64,000 nt of DNA from positions 287,083 through 351,082 of the forward strand of contig UCCA01000012.1 of the NCBI GenBank assembly GCA_900470805.1, read 5' to 3'. This document shows, piece after piece, positions 34,319-41,163 of the stretch. Below the pieces are notes generated by a model. That model saw only the letters and a list, made by a program, of their open reading frames with translations, ran no database searches and was not told where the DNA came from. Position 1 is the stretch's first letter; every line of letters starts with the position of its first letter. The stretch comes from Hyphomicrobiales bacterium (lineage in GTDB: Bacteria > Pseudomonadota > Alphaproteobacteria > Rhizobiales > Rhizobiaceae). Made by a program: the position numbers and the translations under genes.

Positions 34319-35763
34319 ACCAGCGCGTCAACAGCATTGATCTTTCCAAGTGCGGACACGTCATCGAGATCGAGCAGGAGGTGCTTGGCGCCGTCCTGTC
34401 GTCTGGCATGTACAGCGCGGTAAGCGGTCAGGTGAAAGCAGAGCACTTCATCGAGCCGCTTCACCAGCGCATTTTCGAGATGATCGAGCTTTCAGCCGAG
34501 CGCTACAAAAGCGCTCGTTTCGACCTCGTATTCAAGATGTTCACGAAAGAGGAGGATAAGCACTGGTCGGAACAACTCAAGATCCCTTTGAGTGCCTATC
34601 TCGCCAATCTTGTGTCGCAGGCCGTTTACGGCGCCGCTGGCCTCAAGAACAGCATTCCGAACCTGATACAGCAGTGGGCTCGTATCACCGTCGGCGCTGA
34701 AGCAGACAGGGTGGCGCTTGCGGCCGCTGACCCCGCCGTCGATCCAAGGGAATTGATCAGGTCAACGACAAGGTCGCTTGACGACGTTGCGGCCGCGCTG
34801 CGCGGGGGTATCAAGGGCAAGACGCGGTTCTCGATATCGGAGGCGGCGGACACTGCCATCGACCAGGTGCAGGAAGCCATGCAGCACGGCACCGGCATCA
34901 CCGGCATCACCTGGGGCCTTGCAGACATCAACGCGGCCACTGGTGGCATCCACCGTAGCGAGATGCTCATCCTCGGCGCTCGGCCATCAATGGGCAAAAC
35001 AGCGCTCGCACTGGGCATAGCGATCAAGGCGGCGCGTACTGGTGCCGGCGTCGGCTTCATCTCGTTGGAGATGCCGTCGAACAAACTCGCAATGCGGGCG
35101 ATGACCGATATCGCCTATGACTGGAACCTTCGCGTTCCATACCAGGATCTGATCACCGGCCGCGTGTCCGAGAAGGATTTCGAAGCCATCGTGGCAGCGA
35201 AGCAGGATCTGAATAAGCTTCCGCTCTGGATTGAAGAGCAGTCTGGCATGACGATCTCCGACCTCCGGGTCAAGGTTGAGCGCTTGCAGGAGGTTGCTGA
35301 GCGCGCCGGCCACAAGATCGATGTGCTGATCGTCGACTACCTGCAGCTCATCGCCGCTTCGTCGCGCTACTCGGGAAACCGTGTGTCGGAGGTTAGCGAG
35401 ATATCTGCAGGTCTACGCCAGATCGCCCGCGAGAACGATCTTGCCATGGTAGCGCTTTCACAGTTGTCGCGTGGCGTCGAAAGCCGAGAAGACAAGCGGC
35501 CGATGCTATCCGACCTCCGCGATTCCGGCTCGATCGAACAGGATGCCGACACGGTCGCGTTCATCTATCGCGAGGCCTACTACCTTGAGAAGTCCAAGGG
35601 CAAAGACGAAGAAGCGGAGTTCGACCGCTCCGAGAAGCTTGCTCAATGCCAGAACAAGCTCGAATTCATCATCGCCAAGCAGCGCAACGGGGCGGTGAAG
35701 ACCGTCGACCTGTTCGTCGATATTGCCTGCTCGGCTGTACGTAACGCAGCGAGGTCGTTCTGA
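34315..35763 (+). CDS. Replicative DNA helicase (DnaB-like)
   Basis: A 482-residue RecA-fold hexameric helicase that would unwind phage DNA at forks. It has an N-terminal DnaB domain (~15-110) and a C-terminal DnaB_C domain with Walker A GARPSMGKTALALG, FISLEMP, Walker B VLIVDYLQLI and the arginine-finger region DLRDSGSIEQDADTVAFIYR. The GTG start overlaps the upstream TGA, with GGGGGTGA preceding. It overlaps the replication initiator gene by one base, giving an initiator-helicase pair as in many temperate phages, with reversed order. Confidence 0.93.
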   Translation: MNQRVNSIDLSKCGHVIEIEQEVLGAVLSSGMYSAVSGQVKAEHFIEPLHQRIFEMIELSAERYKSARFDLVFKMFTKEEDKHWSEQLKIPLSAYLANLVSQAVYGAAGLKNSIPNLIQQWARITVGAEADRVALAAADPAVDPRELIRSTTRSLDDVAAALRGGIKGKTRFSISEAADTAIDQVQEAMQHGTGITGITWGLADINAATGGIHRSEMLILGARPSMGKTALALGIAIKAARTGAGVGFISLEMPSNKLAMRAMTDIAYDWNLRVPYQDLITGRVSEKDFEAIVAAKQDLNKLPLWIEEQSGMTISDLRVKVERLQEVAERAGHKIDVLIVDYLQLIAASSRYSGNRVSEVSEISAGLRQIARENDLAMVALSQLSRGVESREDKRPMLSDLRDSGSIEQDADTVAFIYREAYYLEKSKGKDEEAEFDRSEKLAQCQNKLEFIIAKQRNGAVKTVDLFVDIACSAVRNAARSF

Positions 35764-36677
35764 TGTCGAGAATTCGAACCATCAAACCCGAGTTTTTCAC
35801 CCACGAGGATTTGTTTGAAGCAGAGCAAGAAAGCGGTCTGCCGTTGCGCCTTGCCTTCGCGGGCCTATGGACACAATGCGATAGGGAAGGGCGGTTCAAC
35901 TGGCGACCAAGACAGTTGAAAGTCGCGATCATGCCCTACGATGTACTCGACTTTTCACGCGTGCTTGACGCGTTGTCCACGCGTGGATTTGTCGTGAAAT
36001 ACATGACAGAAAATCGCGATTTCGGCTTCATTCCTTCGTGGCACCGGCACCAGGTCATAAACAACCGGGAAAGGGCGAGCGATTTCCCTCCTCCGCCTGA
36101 AAACATTGAGAAAGTTGACGTGTCGATCACGCGTGCGCCACGCGTCGATCACGCGTGCTCAGGGGAAAGGAAGGGAAAGGAAGGGAAGGGAAAGGAAGAA
36201 GAACCTAACGGTTCTTTGTCCGAAGTGGCTTCGGACGCGAAACCTAAGTCTGGAAAGAGCAAGGGTTATCCAGAGGCCTTCGAAAAGTTCTGGGTGGCAT
36301 ATCCGACAACACCAAACATGTCGAAAGCCAAAGCCCTCGTAGGTTGGAAGCGGCTTACCGACGACGAGCGGGATGCCTGCTATCGGGCCGTCCAGCCGTA
36401 CAAAGCTTTCCTTGCTTCCAAGCCGGCTCACCCGGTGATGCACGCGACAACCTTCATCAACGAGAAGCGGTTCGATGGCTTTACGGCCACGATCAAAATC
36501 AGCGAGCCGGCCACCGATGAGGTTTGGGTCAAGCGCCTGAAATACGGAAGAAGGTTGGGACGCTGGAATACCCCCAACTGGGGCCCAGCACCCGGCCGAC
36601 CAGGTAGCCACGTTCCGGCTCATCTGCTCGAAACGAATGATGGCGCCGATTGGCGTGAAATGGAGCTTGCAGCATGA
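35763..36677 (+). CDS. Phage replication initiator-like protein (winged-helix N-terminus)
   Basis: A 304-residue protein. Residues 1-110 (MSRIRTIKPEFFTHEDLFEA, LAFAGLWTQCDREGRFNWRP) match the N-terminal DNA-binding part of phage replisome-organiser proteins. The centre is a low-complexity GERKGKEGKGKEEEPNG linker. The C-terminal part (YPEAFEKFWVAYPTTPNMSK) resembles DnaD/DnaT-like replication proteins. Two pairs of CACGCGTG palindromes and a 43-base purine run lie inside the gene, which suggests an internal origin as in lambda O. Confidence 0.78.
   Translation: MSRIRTIKPEFFTHEDLFEAEQESGLPLRLAFAGLWTQCDREGRFNWRPRQLKVAIMPYDVLDFSRVLDALSTRGFVVKYMTENRDFGFIPSWHRHQVINNRERASDFPPPPENIEKVDVSITRAPRVDHACSGERKGKEGKGKEEEPNGSLSEVASDAKPKSGKSKGYPEAFEKFWVAYPTTPNMSKAKALVGWKRLTDDERDACYRAVQPYKAFLASKPAHPVMHATTFINEKRFDGFTATIKISEPATDEVWVKRLKYGRRLGRWNTPNWGPAPGRPGSHVPAHLLETNDGADWREMELAA
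35956..35985. repeat. Iteron-like pair 1 in the initiator gene
   Basis: Two CACGCGTG palindromes at 35956-35963 and 35978-35985, exactly 22 bases apart, within the replication initiator coding sequence. Confidence 0.6.
36122..36203. promoter_or_regulatory. Candidate phage replication origin: iteron pair 2 and purine tract
   Basis: GTCGATCACGCGTGC occurs at 36122-36136 and 36144-36158 (22-base period, each containing CACGCGTG) and is followed by 43 uninterrupted purines (36161-36203). The two copies fall in different codon frames, so the repetition is a DNA property rather than a protein one. Confidence 0.55.
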
Positions 36678-36943
36678 CGAAGGTTATCCCTTTCCCCGGC
36701 ATCATTCACGTCGAGATCAATGTCGGCATCTTCAAGAGCACATCGGTCATCGATGATACTGGCCCTAGGTCGCTAGTGTGCGGAGCCGGAACGCGGATCT
36801 ACATCGTGGATGTTCTCGGGTCGGATGGACGCCGCATCGACATGTGGAGTGGTTTTAATCTCGACGAGGCGAAACAGGTTGCGCACGATGTTGCCATCGA
36901 CTTCGGCGGGCATCTCCGCGTTTTTGAAGGAGAGGCAGCATGA
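36674..36943 (+). CDS. Hypothetical phage protein
   Basis: 89 residues, apparently beta-rich ([29 protein letters not shown]). Unrecognised. It overlaps both neighbours by four bases. Confidence 0.6.
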   Translation: MTKVIPFPGIIHVEINVGIFKSTSVIDDTGPRSLVCGAGTRIYIVDVLGSDGRRIDMWSGFNLDEAKQVAHDVAIDFGGHLRVFEGEAA

Positions 36944-37209
36944 TCATATTCACCCGCAAGGAACGCGATCGCCTTCAGCAGCAGTTGCTTGACGCGATGC
37001 ACGACAAGGCAGAGGCCGAGCGCCGAGCGGACAAAGCCGAGGCTCGGGCAGCTCGGGCCATTGAGGAAGCCGAGAAGAAGGTTCGGTGCTCGTTTTGCGG
37101 CAAGTCGCAGTTCGATGTGAAAAAGATGATTGCCGGCCCTGCGGCATTCATCTGCAACGAGTGCGTTGCGGTCTGTGTCGACGTCTGCATCGGGGAGGTG
37201 AAGCCATGA
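36940..37209 (+). CDS. Free-standing ClpX-type C4 zinc-finger protein with coiled coil
   Basis: 89 residues. Residues ~5-45 form a charged coiled coil ([20 protein letters not shown]). Residues ~49-84 are a zinc-binding domain of ClpX type: [20 protein letters not shown] followed by ICNECVAVC, with the four cysteines in the ClpX order. There is no AAA domain. In ClpX this domain dimerises and binds substrates and adaptors such as SspB or lambda O, so the phage protein may mimic or poison ClpX, or recruit it; this is inference. Confidence 0.82.
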   Translation: MIIFTRKERDRLQQQLLDAMHDKAEAERRADKAEARAARAIEEAEKKVRCSFCGKSQFDVKKMIAGPAAFICNECVAVCVDVCIGEVKP

Positions 37210-37487
37210 AGTTTCCGATCGAGCAGAGGATGATTATCGGCGGCATGATCGCGGCTATGAGTTCCATGGCGGTGAATGCCAGCGAAGTTCGCGTGGGTGT
37301 TGGTTTGATCGTCGGAGCGATATTCGTCGTGGGCGGAATAATCCTGAAGGAGCTGCGCCCGAGCCAGGGCCACGGGCCTATGGCTTGGGCAGAAGTCTAC
37401 GAAGGAAAGGTCTGGACGGTCCAAATTCATCGGAGCAGATGGCACACGACGCCGCTGTATCTCGGTAATCGCGAGCGCAAGGCATGA
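37206..37487 (+). CDS. Small membrane protein, hypothetical
   Basis: 93 residues with two hydrophobic segments ([16 protein letters not shown] and [18 protein letters not shown]), then a basic soluble tail. Unrecognised. It is coupled by four-base overlaps. Confidence 0.6.
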   Translation: MKFPIEQRMIIGGMIAAMSSMAVNASEVRVGVGLIVGAIFVVGGIILKELRPSQGHGPMAWAEVYEGKVWTVQIHRSRWHTTPLYLGNRERKA

Positions 37488-37789
37488 CCATCAAGGAACG
37501 CCAGCAGCGCGAAGCCCACGACAGGGAAAACCCGTGGCGGCCGATCGCCACCGCGCCACGCGGTACCGGGTTGATCTGTGATTTGCTATTCAACGACATG
37601 GTCGGTGACTTCGCAACCAATGGGCTTCAGTTCTTCCTCGATGCGAACGGCGACTGGTACCAGCTCGAACCACCGCGGCGCGTCTGCACGCCAACACCGA
37701 TGAACTGGCGTCCGTCCTATGTCCGGATAACCCCGGAGCGCCGCAAGGCCATCATCCACCGAGCAAACGAAATGAGGGGCCAACGATGA
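37484..37789 (+). CDS. Hypothetical phage protein (DUF551-like pattern)
   Basis: 101 residues. NPWRPIATAPRGTGLICDLL and later DWYQLEPPRRVCTPTPMNWR resemble the Trp-rich small phage proteins with a W-x-P-I-x-x-A-P-x-x-x motif. Function unknown. Confidence 0.62.
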   Translation: MTIKERQQREAHDRENPWRPIATAPRGTGLICDLLFNDMVGDFATNGLQFFLDANGDWYQLEPPRRVCTPTPMNWRPSYVRITPERRKAIIHRANEMRGQR

Positions 37790-38103
37790 ACGAGTTTAAT
37801 TTTTCTGGCCGCTCGGATGCCGATGGCTGGGCGTGGCGGCAGAGCCCAGACCAAGAAGGATGCTCCTACCGCGATGGCTGGGCGATCATAATCCCTGACA
37901 AGCGAACCGGACGGGTGAAAGCGCTCGGGGACATGGTGTTTCCAACGATGGAAGGCGCCAACACCACAGCGGGGCGGCTTGCCCCAGGTGCGTGCGCCAT
38001 CCGCCCCGTTCGCGAGATATGGCACCGCTCGAAGTTCAAGAATTCGCTTCGCCAGCAGCGGACAATCATCATCAAGGAGGCAACCGTTGCCGAAAATTCG
38101 TAA
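37786..38103 (+). CDS. Hypothetical phage protein
   Basis: 105 residues, unrecognised (MNEFNFSGRSDADGWAWRQS). It overlaps the upstream stop by four bases, and its 3' end overlaps the TTG start of the next gene. Confidence 0.58.
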   Translation: MNEFNFSGRSDADGWAWRQSPDQEGCSYRDGWAIIIPDKRTGRVKALGDMVFPTMEGANTTAGRLAPGACAIRPVREIWHRSKFKNSLRQQRTIIIKEATVAENS

Positions 38104-38626
38104 AGCGCGGGCGACTAGCCCAACAGCAAAGGCTCGCTTGCCAGGATGCATGGTCCTGCCTGAAGACAGCCACCTTCGTATCCACAACGGCGCCTCGCTT
38201 CGTGCAGAACCAGGTCGCCGCCCAGCCCCGCGTGTGGCTTCGTCGAAGGTGAAAGTCTCGCGGACGGAAGTCGAGGAACGCCTGATGCGTGGCATGAAGA
38301 CGCTGCGCGCCGTTCCCGATCGCGAACGCCGGTTCTTCATCGTGAAATCCTCGTCGCCGGACTACGTTCGCGAATACCTCGACGCCTACGATCCGGACGA
38401 CGACATCCAGCCTCGATTCCAGCCGTCGCCGCGGGATATCTCCGATTACCTGACCGCCCTTGCGTGGGTGCGGCACCTCGATCGGGCGGCCTGGCGCATC
38501 CTGTGGTGGCGTTCTTTCGATGTGTCGTTCGGCCTGATCGGAAAGCAGATCGGCCGCAGCGACGAGACAGCGCGAAAGCGGTTCGAAACGGCAATCACAG
38601 ACGCTTGGATCGCCGCCAACACGTAG
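38087..38626 (+). CDS. DUF6362-type phage protein
   Basis: 179 residues from a TTG start preceded by AAGGAGG seven bases upstream. The C-terminal part (ISDYLTALAWVRHLDRAAWR, IGKQIGRSDETARKRFETAI) is the helical, HTH-like domain commonly placed shortly before terminase genes in alphaproteobacterial prophages. Possibly a late-gene regulator; the function is not established. Confidence 0.72.
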   Translation: MPKIRKARATSPTAKARLPGCMVLPEDSHLRIHNGASLRAEPGRRPAPRVASSKVKVSRTEVEERLMRGMKTLRAVPDRERRFFIVKSSSPDYVREYLDAYDPDDDIQPRFQPSPRDISDYLTALAWVRHLDRAAWRILWWRSFDVSFGLIGKQIGRSDETARKRFETAITDAWIAANT

Positions 38627-38712
38627 CTTTCGCCAAGGTCTTTGGGATTGGTGGTGAATTCCACTAAAATGTGCTTGGCAACCTTGGCAATATCTGCCAT
38701 TCCTCCTGATAA

Positions 38713-38749
38713 GATTGGTGATTTGCGCGTCTGGTAAACATCACCGATC
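38713..38749. promoter_or_regulatory. Inverted repeat before the terminator
   Basis: GATTGGTGAT and ATCACCGATC are near-perfect 10-base arms separated by 17 bases. It could be an operator or an RNA hairpin just ahead of the early-operon terminator. Confidence 0.4.
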
Positions 38750-38754
38750 AACGG

Positions 38755-38779
38755 GTCGCCTTCGGGCGGCCTTTTTTCG
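38755..38779 (+). terminator. Rho-independent terminator of the early operon
   Basis: GGTCGCC pairs with GGCGGCC around a TTCG-type loop, followed by TTTTTT. It lies immediately before tRNA-Met. Confidence 0.8.
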
Positions 38780-38782
38780 TTC

Positions 38783-38857
38783 AGCAGGCAGGGCAAACGG
38801 TAAGCCGCCGGTCTCATAATCCGGAAACATTCGGTTCAATTCCGAAGCCTGCAACCA
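38783..38857 (+). tRNA. tRNA-Met (anticodon CAU)
   Basis: A full cloverleaf: acceptor AGCAGGC/GCCTGCA (first pair A-A mismatched), D-arm GGC/GCC, anticodon arm CCGGT-CTCATAA-TCCGG with CAT at 38815-38817, variable AAACA, T-arm TTCGG-TTCAATT-CCGAA, discriminator A and encoded CCA. The anticodon stem lacks the three G-C pairs of initiator tRNA, so an elongator or a lysidine-type Ile tRNA is more likely despite the 1-72 mismatch. Confidence 0.8.
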
Positions 38858-39110
38858 GTCGGGGTGTGCTTATAGCGGCGGCGAGAGGACTGAGGGCCTT
38901 GGTCGTAACGGGTGAAAGTCCCGTCCCCCGTGTTCAAACGAGTTCTGGAAGGCAGCGGAAACGCGGCAATCGTATCGAGGTATAAGCCGGCCTAGGTAGT
39001 GATCCTCGAAATCCTAGGTAACCTAGCTGGCGTGCTTGGCTAAAAACAGCGTCAGCAGGCTGATCCAGCACATGGCCGGCCTTCCAGTTCAAGTCTCAGA
39101 GGGCAAACAG

Positions 39111-39166
39111 GTTCCCGTAGCTCAGTTGGTAGAGCCAGGGGTCGTCGGTTCAAGTCCGGCCGGGAG
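39111..39166 (+). tRNA. tRNA-like element lacking the anticodon arm
   Basis: Acceptor GTTCCCG/CGGGAGC, D-arm GCTC-AGTTGGTA-GAGC and T-arm GTCGG-TTCAAGT-CCGGC are all present. Only about 8 bases (CAGGGGTC) separate D and T stems where ~23 are expected, so the anticodon arm is deleted. The acceptor stem can extend to ten pairs (CAGGTTCCCG/CGGGAGCCTG). It cannot decode; a pseudo-tRNA or an RNA with another role. Confidence 0.6.
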
Positions 39167-39281
39167 CCTGCCTCTGAGGCAAATGCCAAGCCGTCCAGCC
39201 GCTAGTAAGTGGTAATAAGCGCTAATGCCTGGTCGTCACGAACCGGGGAAAAGGCGACGAATTCCCTCCTTTTAGGGAAAA

Positions 39282-39355
39282 GCTCAATTATTTCAGCGGT
39301 AGAGCGCCAGATTTCGGATCTGAATGTCCCTCGTTCGAATTGAGGAGCCTGAACC
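39282..39355 (+). tRNA. tRNA-like element with anticodon UCG (Arg), acceptor stem unpaired
   Basis: D-loop AGCGGTAGAGC, anticodon arm CCAGA-TTTCGGA-TCTGA (TCG at 39314-39316), T-arm CCTCG-TTCGAAT-TGAGG and a following ACCA are recognisable. The seven bases at each end (GCTCAAT and AGCCTGA) do not pair. Either a decayed tRNA or one needing editing; function doubtful. Confidence 0.45.
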
Positions 39356-39360
39356 AGTTT

Positions 39361-39436
39361 TGAAGCGTAGCTCAGTCGGTAGAGCAGGCGACTGTTAATC
39401 GCCTTGTCGCAGGTTCGATCCCTGCCGTTTCAGCCA
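39361..39436 (+). tRNA. tRNA-Asn (anticodon GUU)
   Basis: A complete cloverleaf: acceptor TGAAGCG/CGTTTCA, D-arm GCTC-AGTCGGTA-GAGC, anticodon arm GGCGA-CTGTTAA-TCGCC (GTT at 39394-39396), variable TTGTC, T-arm GCAGG-TTCGATC-CCTGC, discriminator G and encoded CCA. Confidence 0.93.
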
Positions 39437-39438
39437 GA

Positions 39439-39531
39439 TCGGGAAGACAGGGGAATAAGGGTCGCGTCACCACATTGATACCTCTCGCGACATTTCCTTC
39501 CCGACCAGCAGCACCGGGAGCGCTATACCCG
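39439..39531 (+). ncRNA. Nested hairpin structure downstream of tRNA-Asn
   Basis: Outer stem TCGGGAAG (39439-39446) with CTTCCCGA (39497-39504); inner stem GTCGCG (39461-39466) with CGCGAC (39486-39491). A separate hairpin CCGGG/CCCGG follows at ~39513-39531. No coding capacity. It could be a processing signal, a regulatory RNA or a packaging-related structure. Confidence 0.45.
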
Positions 39532-39555
39532 GAGGGACGTGGAAAGCGTCTCGTC

Positions 39556-39591
39556 AGCCCGTCGCCCGTTTAACGGTCGGCGGGCTTTCTC
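39556..39591 (+). terminator. Terminator ahead of the late module
   Basis: AGCCCGTCG pairs with CGGCGGGCT, with an inner CCGTTTAACGG, followed by TTTCT. Confidence 0.75.
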
Positions 39592-39617
39592 GTTCAACCA
39601 AGCAGAAAGGAAAGAGC

Positions 39618-40016
39618 ATGCGCATGCTTCGAAGTCTGATCATCTGCGGCTTGGCGGTCTTCGCCTGTGCCGCTCTCGCCATCGCCGCGACTGTGGCACC
39701 GCCCCTCATCGCCCCTTTGCCCATCGCGCTGTCGATCGGCTGCGCAGCCCTTGTGCTGTTCATCCTGTCGGCGCCATCGCTCCGGTTGAAGAGCGTGCTG
39801 CGGTTTGACGAGATCCAGAACCACTTGCGGCTGTTCCGGCTGATGTGGGAGCGAGGGCGGCCCGGAGAGCCTGGCGGCGGATACTCGGCAAAGCTCGCCA
39901 TTGGTCTGCGACCACGTCTGTTCCACCGAGAACGCGAATACGGCAAGGCTTTCCTGATTACGATCCTCGGCCTGCGCGTTCACTACAGCCGAAGTTATGG
40001 CGGCATCTTCGCCTGA
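39618..40016 (+). CDS. Membrane protein, hypothetical
   Basis: 132 residues with two close transmembrane segments in the first ~55 residues (SLIICGLAVFACAALAIAAT and PLPIALSIGCAALVLFILSA) and a basic cytosolic tail. AGGAAAG precedes ATG. First gene after the tRNA block; unrecognised. Confidence 0.6.
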   Translation: MRMLRSLIICGLAVFACAALAIAATVAPPLIAPLPIALSIGCAALVLFILSAPSLRLKSVLRFDEIQNHLRLFRLMWERGRPGEPGGGYSAKLAIGLRPRLFHREREYGKAFLITILGLRVHYSRSYGGIFA

Positions 40017-40137
40017 CGATCAAGGAGACGAGGCCGACACCGGCCTCCCTCCGATGTCGATCTCTGCTTCCTCACCCGAGGGCGAAGACATCCACATCAC
40101 TCCGCCCATAGGCGAGATACATGGAGAACTGGGATGA
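39997..40137 (+). CDS. Possible small acidic protein
   Basis: A 46-codon frame (MAASSPDDQGDEADTGLPPM...) overlapping the 3' end of the previous gene. Its TGA overlaps the next ATG (ATGA), the same coupling used throughout the phage. The ribosome site is weak; an internal ATG at 40054 is another start. Existence uncertain. Confidence 0.33.
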   Translation: MAASSPDDQGDEADTGLPPMSISASSPEGEDIHITPPIGEIHGELG

Positions 40138-40481
40138 CTCTCAGCGAATTCAAAGCATGGTTCGAAGGCTTCTCCGAGATCATGGAGGGCACGCCGAACG
40201 AAAAGCAGTGGGAGCGCATCAAGGCCCGCGTGGCTGAGATCAACGGCGTGGCGATCACAAAGACTGTCTTCGTCGATCGGTATGTTCCGACCCCGTGGCG
40301 TCCCTATTGGGGTCTTGACTGCGTTGGCATGAACATGGGTGTCGGGATTAGTGGCGCAGCGATAAGCGCTGTCGGCAAGTCTTCTATGCCGAGCGTCGAG
40401 ACCAGCAGCGGGCAGTTCGACAGCCATCACGCCATGCTCGATCTCGGCCGCGCTGAGTACAGCGCCATCTTCGACGCATGA
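40134..40481 (+). CDS. Hypothetical phage protein
   Basis: 115 residues. The N-terminal half is helical (FKAWFEGFSEIMEGTPNEKQWERI, a stretch common in small phage proteins); a Gly/Ser-rich part follows. GGAG lies seven bases before ATG. Coupled to the small lipoprotein gene. Confidence 0.6.
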   Translation: MTLSEFKAWFEGFSEIMEGTPNEKQWERIKARVAEINGVAITKTVFVDRYVPTPWRPYWGLDCVGMNMGVGISGAAISAVGKSSMPSVETSSGQFDSHHAMLDLGRAEYSAIFDA

Positions 40482-40597
40482 CGCGCGCCCTCCTCATCCT
40501 CTCCCTCATCACCATAGGCGCGGTAATCGCTGCGCACTTTCTGTCTGGGTGCCAGGCGCCTCAGGTGTGCAGGTACTGCTGGGTGGGTGGGAAATGA
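40478..40597 (+). CDS. Small lipoprotein, 39 residues
   Basis: MTRALLILSLITIGAVIAAH is a lipoprotein signal, followed by the lipobox LSGC and a short Cys-rich tail (QAPQVCRYCWVGGK). The ATG overlaps the upstream stop and the TGA overlaps the next ATG, which supports expression. Function unknown; it is far from the lysis genes, so not the Rz1 of this phage. Confidence 0.6.
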   Translation: MTRALLILSLITIGAVIAAHFLSGCQAPQVCRYCWVGGK

Positions 40598-41004
40598 GCG
40601 TGCGTGTCGTGATGGGCCCAATACCGGACGGCTGGGAAAACCGGCCCGACGGATCGCTTTCAACCAACGGAGAACTGCATATGTCTTACGCTGAAAAAGG
40701 TTATGCCACCGAAGCCGTCGATGCTTACAGCGGTCCCCGCGCCACGCTGTCAGCTGTACAGGTGCCGCCACCCGCCATCAGCATTGCTGGCCGCGCCCTC
40801 GAAGAAGCGCGCGAGCTTGCCTTTCGGGTCGGCGTTGTTGTCGATCGCTTTTGCGGGCCTATCCCAGCCACGGCGGAGGCCTCTGGTAAAGGTGCGTTGC
40901 CTCAGGCTGCGTTCGATGCATTGAAGAGTGACGCCGAGCGCACGCTGTATGTTATCCGCGAAGCAGCGGACCAGCTTCTCCGCATCGAGCGTGAACTCCC
41001 GTAA
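40594..41004 (+). CDS. Hypothetical phage protein
   Basis: 136 residues. The second half is helical (ALEEARELAFRVGVVVDRFC, FDALKSDAERTLYVIREAAD). An alternative ATG at 40681 has a good GGAG eight bases upstream and would give a 107-residue product. Unrecognised; it sits two genes before terminase. Confidence 0.6.
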   Translation: MSVRVVMGPIPDGWENRPDGSLSTNGELHMSYAEKGYATEAVDAYSGPRATLSAVQVPPPAISIAGRALEEARELAFRVGVVVDRFCGPIPATAEASGKGALPQAAFDALKSDAERTLYVIREAADQLLRIERELP

Positions 41005-41163
41005 TCAGGAAGGAGCGGAGACTCCGACCTCGGCGACCGGTGCGAGGGACAAGGCCACACTCACCGCTGGATGAAGCAACGCTGCCGCTCCCGGTGCCGC
41101 CTCGCACCGTAGTTAACAGCGTAAAGTGGGCAAACCGGACATTCAACAAGGCGTCGAAACCTT

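Larger units (their letters stand above)
38627..39617. other. Gene-free block with tRNA genes and RNA hairpins
   Basis: About 990 bases with no protein gene, between the early and late modules. It contains an inverted repeat, a strong terminator, tRNA-Met, an armless tRNA-like element, an Arg-anticodon tRNA-like element, tRNA-Asn, a nested hairpin structure and another terminator. The stretch 38860-39105 is GC-rich with several short stems (for instance ACGGG/CCCGT), but no tRNA could be folded confidently there. Confidence 0.7.

Noticed and set aside
36106..36203. Purine-rich tract as a CRISPR-like or simple-sequence array
   Set aside because: There are no regular spacers; it is a single low-complexity coding stretch and is better considered with the iterons as an origin element.
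38446..38817. Minus-strand frame with AGGAGG next to an ATG near 38700
   Set aside because: The Shine-Dalgarno-like run is only one base from the ATG, and most of the frame is antisense to the DUF6362-type gene.
38871..38945. Possible extra tRNA containing ACGGG-TGAAAGT-CCCGT
   Set aside because: The T-loop does not fit TTCRANY, position 33 of the candidate anticodon loop is G, and the acceptor stem pairs poorly.
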